DNA of 39,371 bases from NCBI GenBank assembly GCA_900550585.1, contig URST01000011.1:1-39371 (forward strand), given 5' to 3'. The position numbers were made by a program, and so were the translations under genes. Position 1 is the stretch's first letter. Every line of letters begins with the position of its first letter. The DNA comes from an uncultured Eubacteriales bacterium. Lineage in GTDB: Bacteria; Bacillota; Clostridia; Oscillospirales; Oscillospiraceae. The notes below the pieces were generated by a model, which was given only the letters and a program-made list of their open reading frames with translations, had not been told where the DNA came from and did no database searches. Shown here piece after piece: positions 29,589 through 37,719 of the stretch.

Positions 29589-30745
29589 CGGAACACGAGC
29601 TTTTCCAGAAGACCTTCTCCACCCTGCACGCCTCCCCCGACACACTGATGGAGGTTCAAAGGACCATGGAGAACAATAAAAAGACCCATCGCACCCTGCG
29701 CAAGGGCGCGGTCATCGCCATTGCCGCCGCGCTGACGCTGACGGTGGCCGCGGCCGCCGGCGTGGTGACGCTCATCAGAGCCAACGTATCCCCCGCCGAC
29801 AAGGTGGACGACACCACCTACCACGCCTTTACCGACGACATCAACTCCCCCACGCCCACCGTGGAGGACGGCAAGGGCAACTATATCACCGCCGCCGACA
29901 TGGAGCGCATCCCCGGCGATCCCGCCGTCACGGAGCGGCTGGTGGGCCAGTACCTCAGCAAGTTGGACGCATCCATGACCGTGGCGGGCAACACCTATAC
30001 AATGGGCACCTTCCTGGTGGATGAGACGGGCTGCGGCATCCTGACCTTCTCCATCGAGAACCCCGAGGGCTTCGAGTACGGCGATATGGGCTACGGCGAG
30101 ACGTGGGTGGACTCCGTCCGCGCCGACCTGTCCTTCGGCAGCAAGGCCCCCGAAGACCCCAACGGACAGGACGGCGGCTATCTCTTTGCCGACATGAAGC
30201 TCTACGCGGATGAAAGCACCAGTACCAGCACCTGCCTGCAGATGGTGGCCTACTTCATCACCGGCAAGGGCTATGAGACCGGCACCAGCTTCTACTTCAC
30301 CGTCCGGGGCGCTGACTACCAGCCCTATTCCATTGCCATCCAGCCCCATGCCTATCTGCCGGCCAAGACCCTCACCGCCGAAAACGGCCAGCGCCTGACC
30401 CTCTCCCCGCTGGGTATGACCGTGGTAGACACGCAGTACAGCGACAGCGAAATGCTCATCGACGAGCTGATCGTCCACTATCAGGACGGTGCCGACTTCG
30501 CAGTGGACAGCGCCCAGAGTAACCTGCGGAACTGGGTGGTGGGCCTTATCTCCAGCGGCCGCGACACCGACGAAGCGCTGCGGAACGAGCTGGGCATCAC
30601 CGATCCTCCGGCGGGCGCCTATTACAGCTACGCCTTCAACCGCCTGGTGGACGTGGACACCGTGACCTCCGTCTCGCTGGAGGGCCGCTGGTACGACTTC
30701 AACAACGAGCAGCCCGTGGCGGTGCAGCAGACCTACCTGCCCTGA
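29585..30745 (+). CDS. Membrane-anchored anti-sigma-like protein
   Basis: 386 residues: a short cytoplasmic N-terminus (1-40, including FQKTFSTLHASPDTLMEVQR), one transmembrane helix at about 41-63 (GAVIAIAAALTLTVAAAAGV), and a large external domain of about 320 residues that is Asp/Thr/Gly-rich. The N-terminal segment is the likely sigma-binding region. The layout matches clostridial anti-sigma proteins paired with ECF factors (DUF4179-like architecture), though no cysteine/histidine zinc motif is present. The sensed signal is presumably envelope-related. Confidence 0.7.
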   Translation: MTEHELFQKTFSTLHASPDTLMEVQRTMENNKKTHRTLRKGAVIAIAAALTLTVAAAAGVVTLIRANVSPADKVDDTTYHAFTDDINSPTPTVEDGKGNYITAADMERIPGDPAVTERLVGQYLSKLDASMTVAGNTYTMGTFLVDETGCGILTFSIENPEGFEYGDMGYGETWVDSVRADLSFGSKAPEDPNGQDGGYLFADMKLYADESTSTSTCLQMVAYFITGKGYETGTSFYFTVRGADYQPYSIAIQPHAYLPAKTLTAENGQRLTLSPLGMTVVDTQYSDSEMLIDELIVHYQDGADFAVDSAQSNLRNWVVGLISSGRDTDEALRNELGITDPPAGAYYSYAFNRLVDVDTVTSVSLEGRWYDFNNEQPVAVQQTYLP

Positions 30746-30761
30746 CCGGCGCGGTTTTTCC

Positions 30762-30798
30762 GGAGCGGAGCGGCTTTCGCCGCCCCGCTCCTCTTTTT
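30762..30798 (+). terminator. Terminator after the sigma/anti-sigma operon
   Basis: GGAGCGGAGCGGC-TTTC-GCCGCCCCGCTCC stem with one internal mismatch, followed by TCTTTTTT. It lies directly before the suf promoter. Confidence 0.9.
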
Positions 30799-30811
30799 TG
30801 TCATTTCCCTA

Positions 30812-30840
30812 TTGACAAGGTAGGCTGTTCGTCCTATAAT
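30812..30840 (+). promoter_or_regulatory. Consensus promoter of the suf operon
   Basis: TTGACA (30812-30817), exactly 17 bp, TATAAT (30835-30840): a perfect match to the housekeeping consensus. The start point is about 37 nt before the sufC ATG. Such a promoter implies high basal expression or a strong repressor. The leader sequence AGATTGGTAGGTATATTAGT is a place to look for an Rrf2-type site. Confidence 0.9.
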
Positions 30841-30884
30841 CCCCAGTAGATTGGTAGGTATATTAGTCACAGGAGGCAACGAAC

Positions 30885-31628
30885 ATGAAAACACCGCTTC
30901 TTACCATAGAGAACCTGCACGCCGGCGTGGAGGGCAAGGAGATCCTCCACGGCGTGGATCTGACCATCGGCGCCGACGAGACCCATGTCCTCATGGGGCC
31001 CAACGGCACCGGCAAGTCCACGCTGGGCTGCGCCATCACCGGCAGCCCCGCCTATACCGTCACCGCCGGGCACATCCTGTTCGGCGGCGAGGACATCACC
31101 GCCCTGCCCGTCAACGAGCGGGCGAAGCGCGGCATCTTCCTGTCGTTCCAGAACCCGCTGGAGGTGCCCGGCGTCACCCTCAGCGCCTTTATCCGCACGG
31201 CGCTGGAGCAAAAGACCGGCAGCCGCCTGCGGCTGTGGGACTTCAAGAAAAAGCTGAAGGACGCCATGGCCATGCTGGACATGGACGAGAGCTACGCCGA
31301 CCGCGACCTGAACGTGGGCTTCTCCGGCGGTGAGAAGAAGAAGGCCGAGATATTGCAGATGCTGATGCTGGAGCCGCGTCTGGCCATTCTGGACGAGACG
31401 GACTCCGGCCTGGACGTGGACGCGGTGCGCACCGTGTCCCGCGGTGTCCGGCTGTACCGGGAGAAGCAGCACGGCTCGCTGCTGATCATCACCCACAGCA
31501 CCCGCATTCTGGAGTCCCTGCCGGTGGACGCCGCCCACGTCATGGAAAACGGCGTCATCGTGAAAAACGGCGGCGCGGAGCTGGTGGACGCCATCAACGA
31601 GCACGGCTTCACCGGCCTTCAGCAGTGA
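30885..31628 (+). CDS. sufC: Fe-S cluster assembly ATPase SufC
   Basis: 247 residues. Walker A GPNGTGKST (38-46), Q-loop LSFQNPLEVPGV, signature GFSGGEKKKAEILQM, and Walker B RLAILDETDSGLDVDA with the SufC-typical DSGLD. It is the soluble ABC ATPase that drives cluster formation on SufB-SufD. First gene of a five-gene operon; ATG preceded by AGGAGG. Confidence 0.96.
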   Translation: MKTPLLTIENLHAGVEGKEILHGVDLTIGADETHVLMGPNGTGKSTLGCAITGSPAYTVTAGHILFGGEDITALPVNERAKRGIFLSFQNPLEVPGVTLSAFIRTALEQKTGSRLRLWDFKKKLKDAMAMLDMDESYADRDLNVGFSGGEKKKAEILQMLMLEPRLAILDETDSGLDVDAVRTVSRGVRLYREKQHGSLLIITHSTRILESLPVDAAHVMENGVIVKNGGAELVDAINEHGFTGLQQ

Positions 31629-31642
31629 ACGGAGGTGCCGTC

Positions 31643-33049
31643 ATGCGCGAAAAGACCTATGTGGACGACATCGACCGCAGCGTATACGACATCCGGGACG
31701 CGGAGCACGACGCCTACCGCATGGAGGCGGGCCTGACCCCCGCCATCGTGGAAAAACTGTCCCGGGAGAAGGACGACCCCGCGTGGATGCAGCAGTTCCG
31801 GCTCCACGCCCTGCAAATCTACAATGAGACGCCGCTGCCGGATTGGGGCCCGTCGCTGGAGGGTCTGGACATCGACCACATCGCCACCTACGTCCGGCCC
31901 AACACCAAAATGCAGAACGACTGGAAAAACGTGCCCCAGGACATCAAGGACACCTTTGAGCGGCTGGGCATCCCCGAGGCGGAGCGCAAGTCGCTGGCCG
32001 GCGTAGGCGCCCAGTATGACTCCGAGCTGGTGTACCACAACGTCCGCGCCGAGGTGGCGGCACAGGGCGTGGTGTACACCGACATGGAGAGCGCCCTCCA
32101 CGGCGAGTACGCCGACATGGTGCGCAAATACTTCATGAAGCTGGTGCCCCCCACCGACCACAAGTTTGCTGCGCTCCACGGCGCGGTGTGGTCCGGCGGC
32201 TCCTTTGTGTACGTCCCCAAGGGCGTGCAGGTGTCCATCCCCCTGCAATCCTACTTCCGCCTGAACGCCAAGGGCGCCGGCCAGTTCGAGCACACCCTCA
32301 TCATCGTGGATGAGGGTGCCAGTCTCCACTTCATCGAGGGCTGCTCCGCCCCCAAGTACAACGTGGCCAACCTCCACGCCGGCTGCGTGGAGCTGTACGT
32401 CAAGAAGAACGCCAGACTGCGCTACTCCACCATCGAAAACTGGTCAAAGAACATGTACAACCTCAACACCAAGCGCGCGCTGGTGGAGGAGGGCGGCGTC
32501 ATCGAGTGGGTATCCGGCTCCTTCGGCTCCCACACCGGCTGTCTGTATCCCATGAGCGTCCTGAAGGGCGACAACGCCAAGATGGAGTTCACCGGCGTCA
32601 CCTTCGCCGGCGCCGGGCAGGATCTGGACACCGGCGCCAAGGTGGTGCACATCGGCAAAAACACCAGCTCGTATATGAACACCCGCTCCATCAGCAAGAG
32701 CGGCGGCGTCAGCACCTTCCGCAGCAGCGTGGTGGTGGAAAAGACCGCCAAGGGCGCCAAATCCTCGGTGTCCTGCCAGTCCCTGATGCTGGATTCGGAG
32801 TCCCGCTCCGACACCATCCCCGCCATGGATGTCCGCACGAAGGACGCCGCCATCGGTCACGAGGCCCGCATTGGCAGCATCAGCGGCGACGCCGTGTTCT
32901 ACCTGATGAGCCGCGGCCTTTCGGAGGAGGACGCCCGCGCCCTCATCGTCAGCGGCTTTGCCGACAACGTATCCCGTGAGCTGCCGGTGGAGTATGCCGT
33001 GGAGATGAACAACCTCATCCGTCTTGAGATGAAGGGCAGCATCGGCTGA
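31643..33049 (+). CDS. sufB: Fe-S cluster scaffold protein SufB
   Basis: 468 residues from ATG 31643, preceded by GGAGG; an upstream in-frame ATG lacks support. Typical SufB blocks: GVGAQYDSELVYHNVR, YVPKGVQVSIPLQSYFR, IVDEGASLHFIEGCSAPKY and the C-terminal RIGSISGDAVFYLMSRGLSE. The Cys of EGCSAP is a conserved position. It forms the scaffold with SufC and SufD, with 14 bp between sufC and sufB. Confidence 0.96.
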   Translation: MREKTYVDDIDRSVYDIRDAEHDAYRMEAGLTPAIVEKLSREKDDPAWMQQFRLHALQIYNETPLPDWGPSLEGLDIDHIATYVRPNTKMQNDWKNVPQDIKDTFERLGIPEAERKSLAGVGAQYDSELVYHNVRAEVAAQGVVYTDMESALHGEYADMVRKYFMKLVPPTDHKFAALHGAVWSGGSFVYVPKGVQVSIPLQSYFRLNAKGAGQFEHTLIIVDEGASLHFIEGCSAPKYNVANLHAGCVELYVKKNARLRYSTIENWSKNMYNLNTKRALVEEGGVIEWVSGSFGSHTGCLYPMSVLKGDNAKMEFTGVTFAGAGQDLDTGAKVVHIGKNTSSYMNTRSISKSGGVSTFRSSVVVEKTAKGAKSSVSCQSLMLDSESRSDTIPAMDVRTKDAAIGHEARIGSISGDAVFYLMSRGLSEEDARALIVSGFADNVSRELPVEYAVEMNNLIRLEMKGSIG

Positions 33050-33069
33050 GCGGGAAAGGAGTTTTGACA

Positions 33070-33966
33070 ATGGATACCATTCTTGTGAACAAGCTGCCCA
33101 CCCGCACATGGAACCGGCTGGGCGTCAACGAAACGGCCCTCCTCTGGGACGAGACGGGCACCATGGACGGCGGCACGGAGGTGCTGTCCGCCGATGGACG
33201 GCTGTCGCTGTCCGCCGGTGCGCCCTATGCCCGGAAAACGGTGGAGATCACCGCCGCTCCCGGCCAGCGCGTCACGGTGTACGAGACGTTCCGGGGCGGG
33301 GAGCATCTCCACGTCCGGACGGTGCTGCGGCCCCAGGAGGGCGCGGTGATCCGTCTGGTGCAGGTACAGGCCATGGACGCAGGCGCCGTCCTGCGCAGCG
33401 AGGTCACGGCCCGCTGTCCGGCAGGCAGCGCTGTGGAGCTGTACCGCCTGCTGCCCGGCCGGGGCGACACCTACGCCGACGACCGGCTGACGCTGGCGGA
33501 CGGTGCGTCCCTGAAGGCCGCCATGGGCTATCTGGGCCGGGAAGAACAGGTCATCGACCTGAATCTGACGGTGGACCATACAGGGCAGAACACCCGCAGC
33601 GACATCGACGTGTCCGGCGCGCTGTCCGGCAGCGCCAGAAAGGTGTTCCGCGGCACCATCGACTTCAAGCACGGCTCTGCCGGCTCCACCGGCAGCGAGC
33701 AGGAGACGGTGCTGCTGCTGGGCGACGATGTGGTGAACAAGACCGTGCCCCTGATCCTCTGTGCCGAGGAGAACGTGGAGGGCACCCACGGCGCCACCAT
33801 CGGCGCGCTGGACGAGGACACGCTGTTTTACTTTGAGAGCCGGGGCTTTGACCGCGCTGCGGCGGAGGACCTGATGGCCCGGGCCGCTGTGGAGCGTCTG
33901 GCTCATGACCTGGGCGACGACGCCACGGCGGAGACGGTGCAGCATGAATTGAACGGAGGCATGTGA
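33070..33966 (+). CDS. sufD: Fe-S cluster assembly protein SufD
   Basis: 298 residues from ATG 33070 (AAAGGAG upstream; a TTG two codons before is unlikely). It is shorter than many SufD proteins because the N-terminal helical part is reduced. The beta-helix and C-terminal part are recognisable: RGTIDFKHGSAGSTGSEQET, GATIGALDEDTLFYFESRGF and DRAAAEDLMARAAVERLAHD. It partners SufB and SufC. One base separates its stop from the sufS ATG. Confidence 0.9.
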   Translation: MDTILVNKLPTRTWNRLGVNETALLWDETGTMDGGTEVLSADGRLSLSAGAPYARKTVEITAAPGQRVTVYETFRGGEHLHVRTVLRPQEGAVIRLVQVQAMDAGAVLRSEVTARCPAGSAVELYRLLPGRGDTYADDRLTLADGASLKAAMGYLGREEQVIDLNLTVDHTGQNTRSDIDVSGALSGSARKVFRGTIDFKHGSAGSTGSEQETVLLLGDDVVNKTVPLILCAEENVEGTHGATIGALDEDTLFYFESRGFDRAAAEDLMARAAVERLAHDLGDDATAETVQHELNGGM

Positions 33967-33967
33967 C

Positions 33968-35182
33968 ATGACCAACGCATATCGAAAGGATTTCCCCCTG
34001 CTGATGGCGCAGGATATCGCCTATCTGGACAACGCGGCCACGGCCCAGCGGCCCCAGTGCGTGCTGGACGCGGTGCGCCGCTTCTACTGCGAGCAGAACG
34101 CCAACCCCCTCCGGGGCCTGTACCCCCTGAGCATCGCGGCCACCGACGCATACGAGAACGCGCGGGAGGCGGTGCGCCGGTTCCTGAACGCAAAGAGCAC
34201 GGCGGAGATCGTGTTCACCCGCAACACCACCGAGGGCCTGAACCTGGTGGCGTACAGCTACGGCCTCAGCCATATCAGGGCCGGGGACGAGGTGGTGGTA
34301 TCCATTCTGGAGCACCACAGCGACCTGCTGCCGTGGCAGATGGTGTGCCGCCAGACCGGCGCGGTGCTGAAATTCCTGGACTGCGAGCCGGACGGCAGCC
34401 TTGATCTCAACAAGGCCGAGGCCCTCATCACCGATAAGACGAAGCTGGTAGCCGTGACCCATGTCTCCAACGTCATTGGCCGCGTCAATCCCATCCGCCA
34501 GCTGGCGGACATGGCCCATAAGCACGGCGCGGTGCTGGTGGTGGACGGCGCCCAGAGCACGCCCCACATCCCCGTGGACGTGCAGGCGCTGGACGCGGAT
34601 TTTCTGGCCTTCTCCGGCCACAAGGTCTACGGCCCCATGGGCATCGGCGTGCTGTACGGCAAGCGCGCCCTGCTGGAGGCCATGCCCCCGTTCCTCACCG
34701 GCGGCGAGATGATCGAGTCCGTCAGCCGGGAGGGCGCGGTATTCGCGGAGCTGCCCCACAAATTCGAGGCCGGCACCGTCAACGCCGCCGGCGCGGCGGG
34801 GCTGCACGCTGCCATTGACTATGTGCAGTCCGTGGGCTTCGATGCCATGCACCGGCAGGAGCTGGCCCTGACGCAGCGGACGCTGGCGGGCATGGCGGAC
34901 ATGCCCCACATCCACGTCATCGGCTCGGATAAGCCGGAGGAACACAACGGCATCGTCACCTTCACCGTGGAGGGCGTCCACCCCCACGATGTCAGCGAGA
35001 TCCTGGCCTGCGACGGCGTGGATGTCCGGGCGGGCCATCACTGCGCCCAGCCGCTTCTGCAGCATCTGGGCCTGAACGCCACGGTGCGGGCCAGCTTCGC
35101 CTTCTACAACACGGAAAACGAGGTGGACCGCCTGCTGCAGAGCCTGTCCACCATCAGGGAGCGTATGGGCTATGGAAACTAA
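33968..35182 (+). CDS. sufS: Cysteine desulfurase SufS
   Basis: 404 residues, group II desulfurase. YLDNAATAQRPQ near the N-terminus, PLP-binding K219 in FSGHKVYGPMG, VVDGAQSTPH before it, and the catalytic cysteine C359 in VRAGHHCAQPLL. It takes sulfur from cysteine and passes it to SufU. Its end overlaps the sufU start by 11 bp. Confidence 0.96.
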   Translation: MTNAYRKDFPLLMAQDIAYLDNAATAQRPQCVLDAVRRFYCEQNANPLRGLYPLSIAATDAYENAREAVRRFLNAKSTAEIVFTRNTTEGLNLVAYSYGLSHIRAGDEVVVSILEHHSDLLPWQMVCRQTGAVLKFLDCEPDGSLDLNKAEALITDKTKLVAVTHVSNVIGRVNPIRQLADMAHKHGAVLVVDGAQSTPHIPVDVQALDADFLAFSGHKVYGPMGIGVLYGKRALLEAMPPFLTGGEMIESVSREGAVFAELPHKFEAGTVNAAGAAGLHAAIDYVQSVGFDAMHRQELALTQRTLAGMADMPHIHVIGSDKPEEHNGIVTFTVEGVHPHDVSEILACDGVDVRAGHHCAQPLLQHLGLNATVRASFAFYNTENEVDRLLQSLSTIRERMGYGN

Positions 35183-35612
35183 CCGCTTTTACAACGAGAT
35201 CCTGACGGAGCACAACCTCCATCCGGAGTTCAAGCACGACCTGCCGGACGCCGACATCGAGCTGGCGGGGGTCAACCCCAGCTGCGGCGACGAGATACGC
35301 CTGAAGCTGAAAACCGACGGCGATACCATCACCGACGGCGCCTTTGTGGGCAGCGGCTGCGCCGTGTCCCAGGCGTCGGCGGACATCATGCTGGGCATGG
35401 TCATCGGCCGTCCCAAAGACGAGGCCCTCCACCTCTGTGACCTGTTCCAGCGGATGATCCGCGGCGAAGCCACGGAGGATGAGATCGACCAGCTGGAGGA
35501 GGCCGGCGCCCTGCGGGACGTGGCCCACATGCCCGCCCGGGTGAAGTGTGCCATGCTGGGCTGGCGGACGCTGGGCGAGGCCCTCCGCGGCAAAAACGAC
35601 AAGACCGATTGA
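35172..35612 (+). CDS. sufU: Zinc-dependent sulfurtransferase SufU
   Basis: 146 residues. Zn/sulfur-accepting residues are at the expected places: C38 and D40 (NPSCGDEI), C63 (GSGCAVSQAS) and C126 (RVKCAMLGW), together with the SufU-specific insert between C63 and C126. It activates SufS and relays sulfur to the SufBCD scaffold. Last gene of the operon, followed by a 22-bp terminator. Confidence 0.95.
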   Translation: METNRFYNEILTEHNLHPEFKHDLPDADIELAGVNPSCGDEIRLKLKTDGDTITDGAFVGSGCAVSQASADIMLGMVIGRPKDEALHLCDLFQRMIRGEATEDEIDQLEEAGALRDVAHMPARVKCAMLGWRTLGEALRGKNDKTD

Positions 35613-35635
35613 CACCACTGTTTTTCTCTCATCAT

Positions 35636-35682
35636 ACAGCAAGGGACGGATATGCGTAAAACGCATATCCGTCCCTTGCTGT
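35636..35682. terminator. Shared bidirectional terminator, 22-bp perfect stem
   Basis: ACAGCAAGGGACGGATATGC plus GT and its complement around loop AAA, between convergent sufU and the flavodoxin-fold gene. T-rich sequence (GTTTCTGTT) follows on the plus strand. Confidence 0.9.
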
Positions 35683-35688
35683 TTCTGT

Positions 35689-36720
35689 TCAGTTTTCCAT
35701 CATGCTCCCGGCGAACCGTGCCGCCTCCTCCGCGATGTGGGGCAGCTTCACAAGGCTGCCCCGCTCGTTGGCCGTCTCCAGCAGACAGAAGTGGGGCGGC
35801 AGGAAGAAGGACTTGTTCATATTCAGCGCCGAGATCAGCTGCCGCGCCAGCAGGTCGCCGCCGGAGTATCCGGACACCACCAGCCCGAACAGCCGCTTGT
35901 CGTAAAACCGGTTCTGGCGGAACAGCGCCGTCATCCGGTTGACGCAGGCCGTCAGGTTGGCCGCCAGCGCATCGTTGTAGTTGGCGCACAGCATCACCAG
36001 CGCGTCGCATCGCCGGATGGCGGGGTAGACCTCCTCCACCATCGGGCCGCCGTAGAAGCAGCCGCCCTGCTCCCCGAAGTGGAGGCAGGCGGTATAGCTG
36101 CATCCGTTGCAGTCGGCCATGGTGCCGTTGCGCAGGCAGATCTCCTCCACCTCCACCGTGTCCGGCAGGGCGCTTTTCACCAGCTCCCACAGTGCCAGCG
36201 TGTTGGAGGTGCTGCGCTGGGAGGCGTGGAGCGCCAGGATGTGCCGGATGGGCGCGGGCTTCTCCCAGCCGGTGAGCCGCCCGATCAGCTCGGCCACAGC
36301 GGCGTGGAAGGCCGTGACCTCGTCGGTGCCGCCGATCTGGGCCTGCGTCCGGAAGTTCCGCAGGGAGCCGGTGGCCTCCACCAGCGGCCGCCCGATAAAC
36401 GCGCAGCCGGACTGGTTGGCGGCGAACACCATGTCCCGTGCCACGTCCTTGGTGTAGAACTCCCCCACGCCCGTGACCACCAGCCCCGCCACGCAGCCCC
36501 GCAGCAGCGTCAGGCTCCGCCGCAGGCGGGAGAGCATCCGGTAATACGCCTCGTTGCAGCCGCCCTCGTCCAGCGCCACGGCGAACAATAGCCGCCGGCC
36601 CGTCAGGCCCTCCAGCCCGTGATCCGGGTCGCGGAACTCGCTGCCCGCCGGCAGCAGCGGCGTCAGCAGCGCCCGCAGCGCCCCGCTGTGGCCGTTCTCC
36701 GGCAAAAGTACCGTCAGCAT
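35689..36720 (-). CDS. Tandem flavodoxin-fold NAD(P)H-dependent oxidoreductase-like protein
   Basis: 343 residues. The C-terminal part (about 170-343) is an NADPH-dependent FMN-reductase-like fold: ILALHASQRSTSNTLALWEL, a cysteine cluster DCNGCSYTACLHFGEQGGC, and CDALVMLCANYNDALAANL. The N-terminal part (1-165) also looks flavodoxin-like (RGCVAGLVVTGVGEFYTKDV then FIGRPLVEATGSL). Such pairs reduce flavins or iron-sulfur targets using NAD(P)H; the cysteines could ligate a cluster as in iron-sulfur flavoproteins. GGAGGG precedes the ATG. It is the last gene of the operon, 12 bp after the dehydrogenase-like gene. The substrate is unknown. Confidence 0.75.
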   Translation of the reverse strand: MLTVLLPENGHSGALRALLTPLLPAGSEFRDPDHGLEGLTGRRLLFAVALDEGGCNEAYYRMLSRLRRSLTLLRGCVAGLVVTGVGEFYTKDVARDMVFAANQSGCAFIGRPLVEATGSLRNFRTQAQIGGTDEVTAFHAAVAELIGRLTGWEKPAPIRHILALHASQRSTSNTLALWELVKSALPDTVEVEEICLRNGTMADCNGCSYTACLHFGEQGGCFYGGPMVEEVYPAIRRCDALVMLCANYNDALAANLTACVNRMTALFRQNRFYDKRLFGLVVSGYSGGDLLARQLISALNMNKSFFLPPHFCLLETANERGSLVKLPHIAEEAARFAGSMMEN

Positions 36721-36732
36721 GGCCGTCCCTCC

Positions 36733-37701
36733 TCAGTCGATGGCGCGCAGCCGCGCCGCCGTTTCCTGAATGCGCGCCTGCAGCGCCGCCGGCAGCGCCG
36801 GCTGCTCCACCTCAATGCCCGCGGGCGTCAGGCGGCTGCGGCAGCCCATGAAGATGCCGTCCATATATACGGAGGCGTAGTGCCACTGGCCCCGCAGCAG
36901 CGCCAGCAGCGTCAGCGCGCCGGAGCTGAGGGCCGGGGCCGCGTAGGGCTTGTAGCCCAGCCGCCGCATGTCCAGATTGGCGTGAGCCACCTTCTCCGTC
37001 AACTCCCGGGACAGGGCGTCGTCGTAGTGCTCGATGGAATTGGCCAGCACCAGATCCTCCCCGTGGGGCCCGAAGGCCCGCCCCTCCGTAAGATAGGCGG
37101 CAAAGCGGGGGTCCTTCCGGGCGAAGTACAGCGCCCGGGCGTGCATGACGCCGAGACCGAAGCCCCGCACCTGACAGGGCCGCAGACCCCTGCCGTCCGT
37201 CCTGCCGTTTTCGTCCCGGCTGCTCTCCCGCAGCACCGCGCGGCACAGAGGGTCCACAGGGTCGCTGACCACGCAGAACAGGCCCTGATAGCCCTTTTCC
37301 CGCGCCATGCGGGCATAGACGGCGGCCAGCTCCCGGTTCAGGCCGTACTGTGCCATGCGCACGTCGCCGCCGGTAACGGAGGTATCCGGCACCATCCGGG
37401 AGGCGCAGAACAGGAACACGTCGCCGTCAAACAGCTGCTCCGGCCCGATGATGTCCACCGGCGGCAGCGCCGAGCCGTCCGGCGGCTGGATCTGGTTCAG
37501 CTCGAACTCCCAGCGCTGGGCCGCGCCGGGGCGCACGTCGCAGATGCCGATGGACGTGATGACATCGCCGCCCATGAGCCGCAGGCCCAGCAGCAGGGTG
37601 CTGCCCACATCGCCCAGCGCCAGCAGCGTGACGCGGACTCTCTCCGGCAGGTGCAGCACGCCGCCGGATGCATTGTCAAACCCCAGTGTAAAGCCGTTCA
37701 T
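36733..37701 (-). CDS. Lactate/malate dehydrogenase-like protein, atypical
   Basis: 322 residues. The Rossmann start VRVTLLALGDVGSTLLLGL (23-41), CASRMVPDT (99-107), VVSDPVDPLC (144-153, compare VSNPVD) and the catalytic-His segment GPHGEDLV (211-218, compare GEHGDS) place it in the LDH/MDH superfamily. The surrounding residues diverge from true LDH or MDH: no clear substrate-binding Arg in the mobile loop, and an 18-residue insertion (SSRDENGRTDGRG) after the NPVD region. AAAGGAG precedes the ATG. It is 18 bp after the fusion gene. It may act on an unusual 2-hydroxy acid or have lost activity. Confidence 0.75.
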   Translation of the reverse strand: MNGFTLGFDNASGGVLHLPERVRVTLLALGDVGSTLLLGLRLMGGDVITSIGICDVRPGAAQRWEFELNQIQPPDGSALPPVDIIGPEQLFDGDVFLFCASRMVPDTSVTGGDVRMAQYGLNRELAAVYARMAREKGYQGLFCVVSDPVDPLCRAVLRESSRDENGRTDGRGLRPCQVRGFGLGVMHARALYFARKDPRFAAYLTEGRAFGPHGEDLVLANSIEHYDDALSRELTEKVAHANLDMRRLGYKPYAAPALSSGALTLLALLRGQWHYASVYMDGIFMGCRSRLTPAGIEVEQPALPAALQARIQETAARLRAID

Positions 37702-37719
37702 ATCGTTTCTCCTTTCCCG

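Noticed and set aside
33665..35065. 466-codon minus-strand frame over sufS
   Set aside because: Antisense shadow; sufS has a complete set of catalytic residues.
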